The notes: generated by a model not told the origin, from the sequence alone. A stretch of 50,000 nt of DNA from Symbiodinium natans (GCA_905221605.1 CAJNDS010002251.1:415001-465000), one strand, 5' to 3'. Counted from the stretch's first letter, positions 1 through 11,765 are shown. Translations and numbers: made by a program.

Positions 1-75
1 TGGGCTTAGGGCTTGGGTCTTGGGGTTTGGGGTTTGGGGTTTGGGGTTTGGAGTTTGGGGTTTGGGGTTTGGAGG
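1..75. repeat. Telomere-like variant array (TTTGGGG)n
   Basis: Heptamers in G-strand orientation with A replaced by G. Window-edge position is accidental: unique DNA follows. Confidence 0.9.
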
Positions 76-379
76 GGGTCCAGGTGGGCCTAAGCAACCA
101 CGTGGCGGAAGCATTGCTTGTGCATGCAACTGCGCCTGATCGGGTGCAGCTTGTCCACGATGTAAACCAAAACAGCACCCCTGTAATTTCGGGGTCGGAA
201 TAGTTGCTAAGCGTATTCCCTTATGGCCCCTTTTTTGTTCTGCCATAATAGCACCCCCCCAAAACACGCATTCTAGATATTAAAAGGGCTCTATACTAGC
301 CTGCAAAGAGGGCCCAGTTCCTGGAAGTTGGAGCTCGATGTTCTTGCTTCTGCTATGTGGTCTTTGGGCTGAGACACAG

Positions 380-594
380 CCCTAAACCCTAAACCCTAAA
401 CCCTAAACCCTAAACCCTAAACCCTAAACCCTAAACCCTAAACCCTAAACCCTAAACCCTAAACCCTAAAAACTAAACCCTAAACCCTAAACCCTAAACC
501 CTAAACCCTAAACCCTAAACCCTAAACCCTAAACCCTAAACCCTAAACCCTAAACCCTAAACCCTAAACCCTAAACCCTAAACCCTAAACCCTA
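380..594. repeat. Telomeric array, (CCCTAAA)n
   Basis: About 30 near-perfect tandem heptamers with rare errors (e.g. AAAACTAAACCC). A smaller C-type tract at 857-942 and a G-type tract at 1046-1151 follow. Confidence 0.98.
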
Positions 595-2282
595 ACTCAT
601 CCCTAAACCCAAAAGCTCGGAAGGGCCTGAAAACCCTAAGGCTCTTGGGCCCTCAAAAAACCCCAGGAGTTGAGACCCCAGAACCCTGTTCAGGAGGTAC
701 CGGTCCCTCTGTAGGAGGGTCCTTTGAGCCTTAAGGTAATATAGGGCCCTTAACAGCTAGAACAGGGTTTTGGGCTTTCATTATGGCTGAACCATAAAGG
801 GGCCAAAAGGTAGCACGACTAGTAACTATTCCTTAAGGTGAACCCGACTCAGAAACTCTAAACCCTAAACCCTACACCCTAAACCCTAAACCCCAAACCC
901 TAAACCCTAAACCCTACTGTAAACCCTAAACCATAAACCCTAGTTCGGTCACCCCAGCGCCCCCTTCGCGCCCGTGCCTGGACTCTGGGAAGGCTGCTCA
1001 TCTCTGCGTGGCTGAGCCATGAGCTGCTAGTTCTCTCTAAATGTGAGGGTTTAGGGTTTAGGGTTTAGGGTTTAGGGTTTAGGGCTTAGGGTTTGGGGTT
1101 TGGGGTTTGGGGTTTAGGGTTTAGAGGGTTTAGGGTTTAGGGCTTGGGGTAAGTTTTACTACCCTTAGTATAAGGGAATCCTACCATTCGGGGTCCATAT
1201 TAGGGGTCCCAGATTTTTACCCCCATCTTGGTTTAGGGGTTCAGAGGCGCTTTGTTTAAGGTTGGGTTTCTGAGTCACGGGCCGCTAGTTCTCTCGAAAT
1301 ATTGGTTTAGGGGTTCGGGGGTGTTGAGCTTGGGGTTGGTATGGGGTTGAACCCTAAAACCCTTTGTCCCTGAAACCCGGAAGCCATCGCCTTCTTACCC
1401 ACTAAAAAAGAGTGTTAATAAAGCCTTGAGCCCGGAGCGAGGGTCGCGCTAATTCATGAGCAGTGGCATGCCGGAACCTGAACTCCATCGTAGCTTTGAG
1501 GGTTCTGAGTGCAAGGCATTGGGATGTGAGGTTTAGGGTTTAGGGCTTAGGGCTTAGGGTTTAGGGTTGAGGAAAACATGCAGGCACGGGGCTTGGATGG
1601 CGGGGTACGCCTTGCCTGGGCGTGGGGTTTAAGTCTTTGGGCTCTTACAGTCTGAAGGCTCAGGGCGTGGGTGCCAAAACCCTAAACCCTAAACCCTCAA
1701 CCCTAAGCCCTGAACAGCAGCTTGCTGGGGAGAACCCTCAAGCCGCAAAGCCTTGCCCAAGTCCGAACTTGAGATCGTCAGCTCCCATTCGGAATCGGGG
1801 TTTGGGACTTAAGACTTGAGGCCTAATCACTTCCCCTTAATAGCGCACCTTAACCCCAAAACAAAAACGGCCGGAAAATACTTTGAGTTTGGCGTGGGGT
1901 GGGGTGGGGGCGGGGGGGGGGGTGTATGGCCCCCAGACCAAATCCCTGAACGGCTGGGTTCGATGTGAAGGCGGGGCGGGGGGGGCGGGCTTGGAAAATA
2001 GAGAAACCAAGGGCGGTTCGTATTGAAGGGAAGGAGATTTTGGCCTGATGTACTTCGCTAGCCCCACAAAACCCAAACAACGCCCCCACACCCTAAACCC
2101 CTGAACCCTAAACCCCAGCCCGTAACCCTAGACCGCAAACCAAAAAATCCCCAACCCTAGGCCCCAAACCCAAAACCCTAAAACTAAGTTCCCAGTAGCC
2201 TAGGATTTAAAAGGGCGCCCTTTCTGGCTTAAAGGGAACCTAGACCCCCCCAAAAAAGGGAACAAGGGTACTACTGGGCATC

Positions 2283-2411
2283 CTAAACCCTAAACCCTAA
2301 ACCCTAAACCCTAACACTAAACCCTAAACCCTAAACCCTAAACCCTAAACCCTAAACCCTAAACCCCTAAACCCTAAACCCTAAACCCTAAACCCTAAAC
2401 CCTAAACCCTC
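2283..2411. repeat. Telomeric array, (CCCTAAA)n
   Basis: Tandem heptamers; further short C-type tracts at 2532-2583 and 2685-2770 and a G-type tract at 2889-2941. Confidence 0.97.
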
Positions 2412-2451
2412 TTCGCTGGACAGTCGACAGCACCTCTCCACCCTGCCATGC

Positions 2452-2495
2452 CTGTACTCCGGCTTCTCGGCTGCTGCCCAAGGAGAGATGAAGCC
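2452..2495 (-). CDS. Candidate exon, unidentified protein
   Basis: Behind CTGCCAG|GGC the minus strand reads GFISPWAAAEKPEYR and stops at TACAG|GCATG, a GC donor of the type proven in the cyclophilin gene. Lies between CCCTAAA tracts 2283-2411 and 2532-2583. Confidence 0.45.
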
Positions 2496-3645
2496 CTGGC
2501 AGGGTCTTCAGTTCAGAGGGTCTATAGGGGTAACCCTAATAAACCCTAAACCCTACACCCTAAACCCTAAACCCTAGACCCTAGACCCCAGACCCGACAC
2601 GCCTAAACTTAAGGGGGACACTTGGGGGAGCCCTCAATCCGCTGAGCCCTTAAGCCACCAAAATCCTGAACCTGAAACCCTAAACCCTGAAATCCCTAAA
2701 CCCCAACCCCTGAAAGCCAAAACCCGTAAATCCCTACACCCCAAACCCTGAAACCCTAAACCCTAACCCCTCGCTGGGAGTCTTTCGGGAACTTCGGGCG
2801 CGCCCCGGCTTCTGGCAGCTTCTTTCGGAGCCCCCTGGTGAGCCTTCTGGGGGCTTTGAGGGTTTCAGAGCTTCGGGTTCGCCGTGATGTAGGGTTTAGG
2901 GTTTAGGGTTTACGGTTTAGGGCTTAGGGTTTAGGGTTTAGGCCTGTCTACTCTAGCCTACACCCTGAAACCCCTTCAAACCCGACAAGCCCTAAAGCCC
3001 AAGACCGAAAACCTACAACCCAAACCGCCAACACTCCCACAAGCCCCTCAAGCCCAAAGCCTCCAAACCTACACCCTCAAACGACCAAAAACATCCTTTA
3101 AGCCCAATCTTATCCTACAACCCCTGAACCCCTAATACCTAAATTGAAATGCCTAAGCCCAGAACACTGAAGGGGTTGTAGCCTCTGCGATCACACGGCA
3201 GTTGCCTTAGCTCCGCCCGTCACTGTGGGCTCAGGGGAATTGTAGAGCTTGGAGGGTTAGGGTTTATGCTTCAGGGTTTATAGGGTTCAGGGGCGCGGGC
3301 TTTAAATAGGGTTTTTTGGGCTCTGGGCGTATAAGGTATAGGGCTTTTGGGCATTGAGGCTTGGTGTTGTATGTGTTTTGCATACTAGGCCTTTAGGGGA
3401 TTCGGGTGTTAAGGAGATGCAACGCTCAAAGGTCCGAGAACCCTGTAACCACAAGGAGCTTGGGATGTCTTCTGTAGGGCCTTTAAACTTTAGGGTTTAG
3501 GGTTCAGGTTTTAGGGCTGAGGGGTTAAGGACACGATGCTTCAACAAGCTGCCCTAAACCCTAAAACTTGAACCCTCAACCCTAAGTGCTGAACCCTAAA
3601 CCCTAGCCCTTGACTCTGAACTCCAACCATCCACAGCCTAAAGGC

Positions 3646-3648
<3 letters not shown>

Positions 3649-3683
<35 letters not shown>
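3649..3683. repeat. CT microsatellite
   Basis: (CT)n. Others at 7484-7521, 24678-24702 and 28477-28528. Confidence 0.98.
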
Positions 3684-3685
<2 letters not shown>

Positions 3686-3954
3686 TCCTTCTAATTAGTA
3701 TTAGTCAATCATTTTTCCATGGAGTCCCGAGGGCTTCAGGGGCCTCTGTCCAGGTTGCTGGGAGGATCAGTTGGAGGCCCCTTGATCAGCTGCGGTTGAA
3801 ACGTCCCAAGGCGTCTGTCCATCTTATATCCTGACCTCAAGGTATTCGATGTGAAAGGCCCTTTCCGCCTAGACTACCCCATCTCTAAAATCTGTCCTTG
3901 CAACCTTTGCCTGTGTCGACATATCCCGAGTGTTTTATGCCTCCCAAAATCTTG

Positions 3955-4070
3955 GTGGCCCAGGAACCATATTATAATAAGGGCACCCATTTTGGGGTTG
4001 GTTACTGTATAAGGGGACCTTGAACCCAAACAAGGGCAAAGGGTACCACTGGGCTACCAAGAAATCTAGT
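3955..4070. mobile_element. M5 element
   Basis: GGTGGCCCAGGAACC ... GGTACCACTGGGCTACC with core GGGCACCCATTTTGGGGTTG. Related copies at 2190-2280, 8471-8565, 11336-11430 and 16448-16560. Confidence 0.75.
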
Positions 4071-4197
4071 CGATGTGAAAACTTGGCTTGGCTTGGCTCT
4101 GGCTTGGGCTGGCTCCGCTTTGGTTCGCTGCGAGTTGTGATTGGGTGGCCTTGGGTGGGCACGTCTTCAAGCTATTGCGTTCAGCTGACCAAAGCTG

Positions 4198-4486
4198 CAC
4201 CCTAAACCCCTGAACCCTGAACCCTGAACCCTGAACCCTGAACCCTGAACCCTGAACCCTAAACCCTAAACCCGAAACCCTGAACCCTGAACCCTAAACC
4301 CTGAACCCTGAACCCTAAACCCTAAACCCTAAACCCTAAACCCTAAACCCTAAACCCTAAACCCTAAACCCGAAACCCGAAACCCTAAACCCTAAACCCT
4401 AAACCCTAAACCCTAAACCCTAAACCCTAAACCCTAAACCCTAAACCCTAAACCCTAAACCCTAAACCCTAAACCCTAAACCCTAC
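4198..4486. repeat. Telomeric array, CCCTGAA variants then (CCCTAAA)n
   Basis: The left part is dominated by the CCCTGAA variant, the right part is pure CCCTAAA; the blockwise variants imply local duplication. G-type partner at 4579-4690. Confidence 0.97.
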
Positions 4487-5005
4487 CCACAAATGCCAAA
4501 GGGAACCCACGAGTGGTCGAGCGGCGGATGAAGTGCCACCCAGGCGGGATAGACCAGGAGACCTCAAGAAACAGAGCTTATAGGGTTTAGGGTTTAGGGT
4601 TTAGGGTTTAGAGTTCAGGGGTAGGGTTTTAGGGTTTTAGGGTTCAGGCTTTAGGGTCTTAGGGCTTGCGGTTTAGGGTTTAGGGGGGTTGAGGGTGTAG
4701 GGTTTGGGGGTGTTAGGGTTTCAGCACTCTAGGGTTGTAGGGTTTGTAAAGTTCCTTGCTGTTGCGGGTTTGGGGGTTTCGGGCTTCAAGGTGTCTAGGC
4801 GTTTTGGGCTGTAGGGCTTGTGGAGTTCGAGGCTGTTGAATGCTTCGCATTCAACCATCATCAACAACAGTATAAACAAAAATGCCGGCGGTATTCTTTA
4901 CGGCTGAGGGTTTAGGTTGTCGGGCTTGGGGGTTTACAGGGTCTTCTTCAACTGTTCTTGTGTACCAGGTACCCTCTGAACCGAACGAGCTCCTTAGAGT
5001 CACCC

Positions 5006-5023
5006 CCCCCCCCCCCCCCCCTC
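5006..5023. repeat. Poly-C run
   Basis: C18-type homopolymer. Similar runs at 8149-8163, 15596-15607, 16155-16168 (G), 23773-23786, 27214-27228, 30450-30463 and 46188-46201. Confidence 0.95.
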
Positions 5024-5579
5024 AGCCCAAGCCTCACACGCATAGCTACATTCCGTAGGAGTTCTGCATGTTGGGGGGGGTAGTGAGGGGGGCATCTGAA
5101 TAACGGACCCTCTATAGGGTCTGCTAGAGCTTAGGTTAAAGCGTCAAAAAAGGGGGCAATAGTATAGATCCAGCATCTACAAATGCCATCTGAGTTTTGA
5201 GGAAACCTGCGCGAAACAGCAAGTCCGAAAACTCAAAGCCCATGCCTCCTTAACCTTAACCTCGAACTTGCACACCCTGTTGGCACTTCGAGAAAAGCAC
5301 TAGACCCTCCTGAAAGGTAAAGTTTGCATGCCACAGCACCTCCACCAGCGAGGGGTCACGCAAAGGTCTTCCATGATCATCCCACTGCGGAGAAGGGTGG
5401 GTTTTGGTGGCTTTCAGGCGTGTCAGCTTTGTGGTTTCCGGGAAGCTTAGGGTTTTGGGGTGTTGCATCTGGTGCTGGTAGGGCTAGGTGGAGGTTTAAG
5501 ACTGCTCAGACCAGAATCACGTCGAGGCTTCCGCTAGCCCGAAGACTGAAAACGGTTTAGGGTTTAGGGTTTAGGTTTC

Positions 5580-6040
5580 AGGCTATGCTGAGTAACTTCG
5601 CAGGAGCCCTACACCCGAGACCCCCAAAGCCTCAAGCCCTTTGAACGCTAAACCCCAAATCCCACGCCCCCGCACACCCTGAGCCCAAAACCACGCAAGA
5701 CCACAAACCCTAGCCTAAACCCTACACTAGAAACCCTAAAAACCTTAAATCCTAAACCAAACCTCATCAGCTCCACAAACCTTTGAACCCAAAACCCTGA
5801 ACGCTACAATCCTTCCGCAACCCTATAAGCCCTAGCCTTAAGCCCTAGAAGCCTAAACCCCATGCATAAAACCCTATAGCCCGATAAGCCCCCCTGAAGC
5901 CCTGCAGTCCTTAAAGCACAAAGCCCCCACAAAAGCTTTCGGGCATGTGGGGAAAAGGGGGTGTTGGGGGGTTTGGGGGGTTCAGAGGTTTCAAAACCCA
6001 AAACCCAAAACCGATAACTTTCAGGTTGGTGTTCAAGGGG
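5580..6040. other. Non-coding stretch with degenerate CCCTAAA-like motifs
   Basis: Diverged CCCTA/CCCCAAA words at irregular spacing, probably decayed arrays. Nothing convincing as an exon. Confidence 0.6.
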
Positions 6041-6580
6041 TTAGCCCTAAACCCTAAACCCTAAACCCCAAACCCTAAACCCCAAACCCTAAACCCTAAA
6101 CCCCGAAAACTTTCAGATTCAAGAGATCACGCCTCGGTTGCACGCATGCTGCCGGTGAAGCTATGGCCCTCGGGAAGATGCATCAGCGTGTACCTTTTGT
6201 AGGGGCTCAGGGTTCAAGAGCTTAGGGTTTAGGGGTTAGGGGTTAAGGGTTGGGAGGTGTGCCCCCTTATACTACGAGGCCCGAATACGGATTATTGTAC
6301 CCCCTATTGTAATCCCAATTAAGGACTGTTAGTGCAAGGGGGGACAGGGTTTCTGAGTTTAGGGGTTTAGAATTTAGGAGCTTCGGGTCTAGGACTTAGG
6401 CTGGTTTGGAATTTGGGGCTAGGGTTTAGGGCACTGGGTGCAAAGACCTCAACAACTTGAAACTTCAAAGAACCCTAGAACGTATAACCTAGAACAAACC
6501 CTGAAGACCAGTATTCCGTAAACTCAAAATTCTCTTGACCTCGAAGCGCCAAACCTAAACCTAAGCACTAAGGGCAGGGG

Positions 6581-6682
6581 TTGGGATGTTCCCTTTTACT
6601 AACAGTCCTTAATAGGGATTATAGTAAGGGGGTAACACATAATCTCTGTTAAGGACTGTTAGTATAAGGGGGAACATCCCAA
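6581..6682. mobile_element. M1 inverted-repeat element (MITE-like), best intact copy
   Basis: Terminal inverted repeats TTGGGATGTTCCC... and ...GGGAACATCCCAA extend inward through CTAACAGTCCTTAATAGGG and its complement. No coding capacity. Other copies: 6249-6346 (diverged), 7986-8073, 12779-12879, 15145-15218, 21299-21400, 43652-43755; half copies at 23574-23625, 30609-30655 and 47388-47416. Confidence 0.85.
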
Positions 6683-6953
6683 GGCGCAGTTTTTCCGAGG
6701 TGCCTCACCAAGAGCCAAGCCACACCTCAAAAAACGGGCAGCACTAGGCCCCCAAAAGCTTTCAGGGTCCATAAGCTCTACACCCTTAACACCCTAAACC
6801 CCCTTAAACGCCCTAAAGCCCCGAAACCCCCTTAACACCCTAAACACCCTAAACACCCTGAACCCCCTAAACCCCCAAAAGCCCCCAAAAGCCCCCAAAG
6901 TCCCCAAACCCCTGAAACCCTCCAGACAGCCCCCCCCTAAACCGGCCTAAACC

Positions 6954-7206
6954 GAACCCTAATCCCTAAATCCCTAAATCCCTAAATCCCTAAATCCCTA
7001 AATCCCTAAATCCCTAAATCCCTAAATCCCTAAATCCCTAAATCCCTAAATCCCTAAATCCCTAAATCCCTAAATCCCTAAATCCCTAAACCCCTAAATC
7101 CCTAAATCCCTAAACCCTAAACCCTAAACCCTAAACCCTAAACCCTAAACCCTAAACCCTAAACCCTAAACCCTAAACCCTAAACCCTAAACCCTAAACC
7201 CTAAAC
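6954..7206. repeat. Octamer (TCCCTAAA)n passing into heptamer (CCCTAAA)n
   Basis: 6962-7118 is an almost pure 8-bp repeat, and 7105-7206 is the 7-bp telomeric repeat. G-type partner at 7297-7375. Confidence 0.97.
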
Positions 7207-7215
7207 CTTTCCAAC

Positions 7216-7293
7216 CCTGGGCACCCCAAGGACTGCGTGGCTTCCGGCATCCGTGGGACGAAGCTCTTGAGCTCTTCCACTGGGAGCTTGTAC
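7216..7293 (-). CDS. Candidate exon, unidentified protein, strong frame
   Basis: Behind ACCCAG|G the minus strand reads YKLPVEELKSFVPRMPEATQ. Between the big C-type array 6954-7206 and the G-type array 7297-7375. Confidence 0.45.
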
Positions 7294-7484
7294 CTGGGTT
7301 TAGGGTTTAGGGTTTAGGGTGTAGGGTTTAGGGTTTAGGGTTTAGGGTTTAGGGTTTAGGGTTTAGGGTGGTTTAGGGACCCAAGAGCTTCCGCTTCCGG
7401 CATTTTTGCTTGCAGATGTTTTAGGGGGTTGGGCGGTTTGGGGGGGTCTAGGGTTTGGGGGGTTTAGGGTGTAGGGCTTCAGCT

Positions 7485-7524
<40 letters not shown>

Positions 7525-7828
7525 GTTGGGGGTGGGGGTTCTCATGCAATAGGTAGAGTTTCGCTGAATGATGGTCCCTTTTTGAGAATACCTCTGGATA
7601 CCTCCTGGCATATATAAGATGCCTGTAGGACTCTTATGGTAATGCGGAGCCGACCGTGTTCAAGATACCAAAGTAAAGCGCCCAGAACTTGGAAAAATCC
7701 CCATGTTGCTTACAGCGGCTTGTGCGCCCCTAGACCCGAAACCCTAAACCCTAAAGCCTAACCCTAAACCCTAAACCCTAAACCCTAAGCCCTAAACCCT
7801 GAACCCTAAACCCCAAACCCTAAACCCT

Positions 7829-7896
7829 CTGCAGCCGTTTTGGGCTCCTGGCGGCCCGAAGATCGTCTGCTCGAGCGGGTGATCCGACTGCGACAC
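7829..7896 (-). CDS. Candidate exon, unidentified protein
   Basis: Behind CTCTTAG|GTG the minus strand reads VSQSDHPLEQTIFGPPGAQN. Joins in phase to the segment at 7216-7293, but all frames are open, so phase agreement is weak evidence. Confidence 0.4.
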
Positions 7897-8911
7897 CTAA
7901 GAGAGGGGAACTCTTAGGGTTTAGGGTTTAGTGTTTGGGTTTAGGGTTTTAGTTAGGGTTTGGGGTTTAGGGTTTAGGGTCCACATTGGGATGTTCCCCC
8001 TTAACAGTCCTTAACGGGGATTATAGTAGGGGTACTTTAACCCCTTTTAAGGACTGTTAGTGTAAGGGGGAACGCGGGGTCTGCAGCCTAAAGTCTACAA
8101 ATAAACCCTAAACCCTATGCCCCATAACCCGAAACCCTAAACCCTACCCCCCCTCCCCCCCCCTCAGCTGTTCAAAGGCGAGGCGCGGGACTCGGTAGCG
8201 AAACGCAATCTGCCCACACCTTGGCTGATGGAGCTGCGGCTGCCGAGGATTCGCAGGCTTCTGTTGTGCTCCCCAAAGCAAATATGAAGCCTTAGGGTTT
8301 AGGGTTTAGGGTTCAGGGTTTAGGGTTTAGGGCGTACTACTAAACCCCAATTCCCCTAAGGCCCTGAACCCTACTGGTACAGTCTCGAGCCGAGCTCCGG
8401 GCACGGGTGGGGAGCCCTTCGCGATGCCTCAGAGCTTGAAGCTTCGGGAGTTTCTGGGGCTTTCGGAGGCTTGGTTGCTCAACTAATAAGGGTCCCCTTT
8501 GTTGGGGGACGGTTTCTTTTTTCGCCAGAATGCAAAAAGAGAGGGCGCCACTGGGCCACCCTAGGACCGCGCAAGCAAGATGGAGTCGCCAGGGCAGTTA
8601 GGGAGTTGGGGGCCAATCTACCAAGATTTTCCGATTCGGATCGGCTGGCGGAAACGCTGAAACCCAAACCCTAGAAACCTTGAACCCCTACCTAACCCAA
8701 CTCTGGAAAAGGCACAGAAAAACCTCAATAGCCCTCAAGCCTTTAAAGCCCTTTAGCACAGAAGCCTTTAGAATCCTTAAAACCCTTTAGCACCCTTTTT
8801 TGGCCTTCGGGCATGTAGAGTTTAGACGGCTCAAGACAGCAGACTCCCAAAACGATCAAAGAGACTCCAAACACTCAGGGGTTTGGGGGCTGAGGGTTTT
8901 AGGGTTTAGAC

Positions 8912-9100
8912 CCTAAACCAGAAACCCTAAACCCTGAACTGTAGACCCTAAACCCTAGACCCTAGACCCTAGACCCTAGACCCTAGACCCTAAACCCTAA
9001 ACCCTAAACCCTAAACCCTAAACCCTAAACCCTAAACCCTAAACCCTAAACCCTAAACCCTAAACCCTAAACCTGAACCCTAAACCCTAAACACTAAACA
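8912..9100. repeat. Telomeric array with CCCTAGA block
   Basis: Begins with CCCTAGA variant heptamers, then CCCTAAA. G-type partner with many TTTGGGG variants at 9183-9345. Confidence 0.95.
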
Positions 9101-9114
9101 CAAACACGTAACGT

Positions 9115-9164
9115 CCGCCAGGGCGCAGCTGCCTCCGCTCCGCCTCTTTGAGGGCCGTGGAGAC
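9115..9164 (-). CDS. Candidate exon, charged helix
   Basis: Behind GGCAGCAG|GTC the minus strand reads VSTALKEAERRQLRPGG. Flanked by arrays 8912-9100 and 9183-9345. Confidence 0.4.
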
Positions 9165-9697
9165 CTGCTGCCCAGTCCAAACTTAGGGTTTAGGGTTTGG
9201 GGTGTGGGGTTTGGGGTTTAGGGTTTAGGGTTTGGGTTTATGGAATAGGGTTCAGGGTTGGGAGTTTGGGGTTTAGGGTTTAGGGTTTGGGGTTTGGGGT
9301 GTACGGTTCAGGGTTTGGGATGTAGGGTTTAGGGTGAGGGGCACCCTAGACATAAGGATCCGCATAAGAGCAGGTCGGAAGCATGCCGTTTTCATAGTTG
9401 GATTCCGGGCCCCAAGGGCGTTCAGGGCCCTTTGGGTTTAGGGTTTAGGGTTTAGGGTTTAGGGTTTAGGGTTTAGGGCCCTGAAGTTCAGGGATTTTGG
9501 GCATAAACTTTAGAGCGCTGATCCTTTAAGTTTGCGGCTTGGCGCTCTGGAACTTCCCTAAACTCTAAACCCTAAACCCTGCACCCTAAACCCTAAACCC
9601 TAAACCTCCTAAACCCTAAACCCTAAACCCTAAACGCTTGAGGTATTCGAAGCTCTGTGGCCTCGCAGTCGACCCCAACCCCAACCCTAGTTGAGAG

Positions 9698-9848
9698 TTG
9701 GGATGTTCCTCATTTTCTAGCAGTCGTTAATAGGGAGGGTGTAGGGTTTCGGGTTTAGATTTAGGGTCTAGGGTCCAGGGTTTAGGGGAGTATCGTACCC
9801 CCAAAAGAATCCCTAGTCAGGACTGTGAGTATAAGGGGGCATGTTTTT
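9698..9848. mobile_element. M1 element with telomeric-like tract in its centre
   Basis: Left arm 9698-9735 and right arm about 9789-9848 are separated by GGGTGTAGGGTTTCGGGTTTAG-type repeats (about 9738-9785). Confidence 0.7.
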
Positions 9849-9974
9849 CAAGTTCAGAGTGAGTTACCATGATGGTAACCCTGAGTATGAAATATCCGAG
9901 GGGTTTCTTAGGAGTATCTCTACTTTGGGATATAGCTAATTACCCTTATCCTCTTAAGCCAAACCAGACACCAC

Positions 9975-10053
9975 CAAAGGCCCGTCTATCTTCCCCACGC
10001 TGTGCCGCCTGCATCTGCTTCGCCGCAACGAAGCTCTGCCCCGCGAAATGATC
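9975..10053 (-). CDS. Candidate exon, unidentified protein, strong frame
   Basis: Behind TTGGAAG|GAT the minus strand reads DHFAGQSFVAAKQMQAAQRG then EDRRAF. The acceptor lies just outside the end of an M4 inverted-repeat element (10066-10232), so here a MITE rather than a telomeric array ends the presumed intron. Confidence 0.5.
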
Positions 10054-10065
10054 CTTCCAATAACT

Positions 10066-10232
10066 GGCTGGTTCTTCGTAGGGACTGAGGGAATGAGGTA
10101 CCCTATAGAATCCCTTAATAGGGGAATATATGAGAGGTACCCTACTGTAGAATTCCTTGAGAGGTACCCTATGCACTCCCTGAAAGGTATATATAGAGCC
10201 CGAAGTTCCCTCATTCCCTACTAAGAGCCAGC
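10066..10232. mobile_element. M4 element
   Basis: Ends CTGGCTGGTTCTTCGTAGGG and CCCTACTAAGAGCCAG, inner GAGGGAATGAGG / CCTCATTCCC. Second copy at 31287-31388. Both adjoin strong candidate exons. Confidence 0.8.
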
Positions 10233-10264
10233 GGAATAGATCTGCTCAAGGGTCTCCACTTTTC

Positions 10265-10415
10265 AGGGGGAAAAGGAGGGGGACCCCCTAGAAGGGACCC
10301 TTAATCTTATTCCCCTGTATAAGCCCTATGTATACCTTATACAGCCCCTATGTACCTAAGTAGCCCCTAAAGAAGCCCTAGATAACCCCTAAGGTCCCTT
10401 GTAAGGGTCCCTCCT
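10265..10415. mobile_element. M3 element
   Basis: GGGACCCCCTAGAAGGGACC near the left end and AAGGTCCCTTGTAAGGGTCC at the right end, with TATAAGCCCTAT repeats between. Copies at 11466-11600 and (two in tandem) 42576-42822. Confidence 0.75.
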
Positions 10416-10936
10416 TAAGAGCTCTTGGCCGTGTCTGTGGTCCTCCCACCCATCTGGCTCATCCCAAGCGTGTGACCTCAATACAGCCAAGGTAAGGCTC
10501 CAAGTGCCTGCCTGACTACTCCGAAGCAGTTCCTTCTGGGATCCGATATGGATCTTAGAATCTTTCAATTAAGGATTATAATATACTATCCTGAAAGCAA
10601 CTAAGCTACACAAAAGTCTTCAGGCAGAAGTCGTTAGCGAACCTGTACTTGGATACTAATATGTTCGACTTGTCCTGTAGATTTTTGGGCGGGATACGGT
10701 GAGATTGCCAACCAAAATGGCAGGACAAACCAGTCTGTCGGCACTGCTGCGACAACACCCCACATCTCCCCCAAAACTCCGACATTCAGGATTGTTACTG
10801 CTTAGGGTTTAGGATGGTTTAGGTTTAGGCAGTATTGAATGATCCATCAACCCAACCCTCGAAATGTAGGGTTCATGGTCAGATTAGCTCTGTTGCTGCT
10901 TTTCCATACCCTAAAGCCTAACAGACTCTAGGCGAG

Positions 10937-11045
10937 CCCCTAAACCCTAAACCCTACTCCTAAACCCTAAACCCTAAACCCTAAACCCTAAACCCTAAAC
11001 CCTAAACCCTAAACCCTAAACCCTAAACCCTAAACCCCAAGCCCT
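10937..11045. repeat. Telomeric array, C-type
   Basis: Tandem CCCTAAA; a second tract at 11196-11277 turns directly into TTAGGGTTTAGGG at 11278. Confidence 0.95.
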
Positions 11046-11094
11046 GAACCCCACAGCCCCTAACCCTCAAAGAACCTCAACCCCAAAAGGAGAC

Positions 11095-11165
11095 AAAAAT
11101 CAGAGCGCCCCGCAAGAAGAGGCCGCCACCGTCGGGGTCCGACTCTGCCTCGTGCTTCTCGGCGT
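11095..11165 (-). CDS. Candidate exon, unidentified protein
   Basis: The minus strand reads AEKHEAESDPDGGGLFLRGA; strict AG|G would start at AESDPD. Left flank is the C-type array 10937-11045. Confidence 0.4.
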
Positions 11166-11765
11166 CTTATAAGGGGTGAAGGGTTAGGGGTTTAGACCCT
11201 AAGCCCTAAACCCTAAACCCTAAGCCCTAAACCCTAGACCCTAAACCCGAAACCCTAAACCCTAAACCCTAAACCTTAGGGTTTAGGGTTATAAGGGTTT
11301 AGGACAAGGGGTTGGGTTCACTCAGGCCCAGCAGCCATACTTCAATAAGGGGTACCCTTGTTGAGGGGTTGGCTACTTTTGAGGGAGCCTAGAACCAAAA
11401 AAAGGGGGCAAAAGGGTGCCACTGCTGGGGATGTAGGGTTTTCGGGATGAAGGCCTTTGTTTAAGGGGTAAAAGGAAGGACCCCCTAGAAGGGACCCTTA
11501 ATCTTATTCCCTTATATAAGCCCTATATAAGCCTTGTATAGTCCCTATATACCAAACTAGCCCACAAATAACCCCTAAACAACCCCCAAAGTCCCTTATA
11601 ACCTAACCCCTAAACCCTAAACCCCTAACCCCTAAACCCTAAACCCTAAACCCTAAACCCTAAGCCCCAAACCCTAAACCCTAAACCCTCCTTCAGCCCC
11701 AAGGTCCCTTCTAAGGCTTTAAGTTTCTGCCGGCCTCGCCCTGCCCAGAAAGAAAGAGTTCTCGG

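Noticed and set aside
1-600. True chromosome end
   Set aside because: Arrays here are short, of mixed orientation, and followed by unique DNA like everywhere else in the window.
6962-7118. CRISPR-like regular repeat
   Set aside because: Simple 8-bp tandem repeat without spacers.
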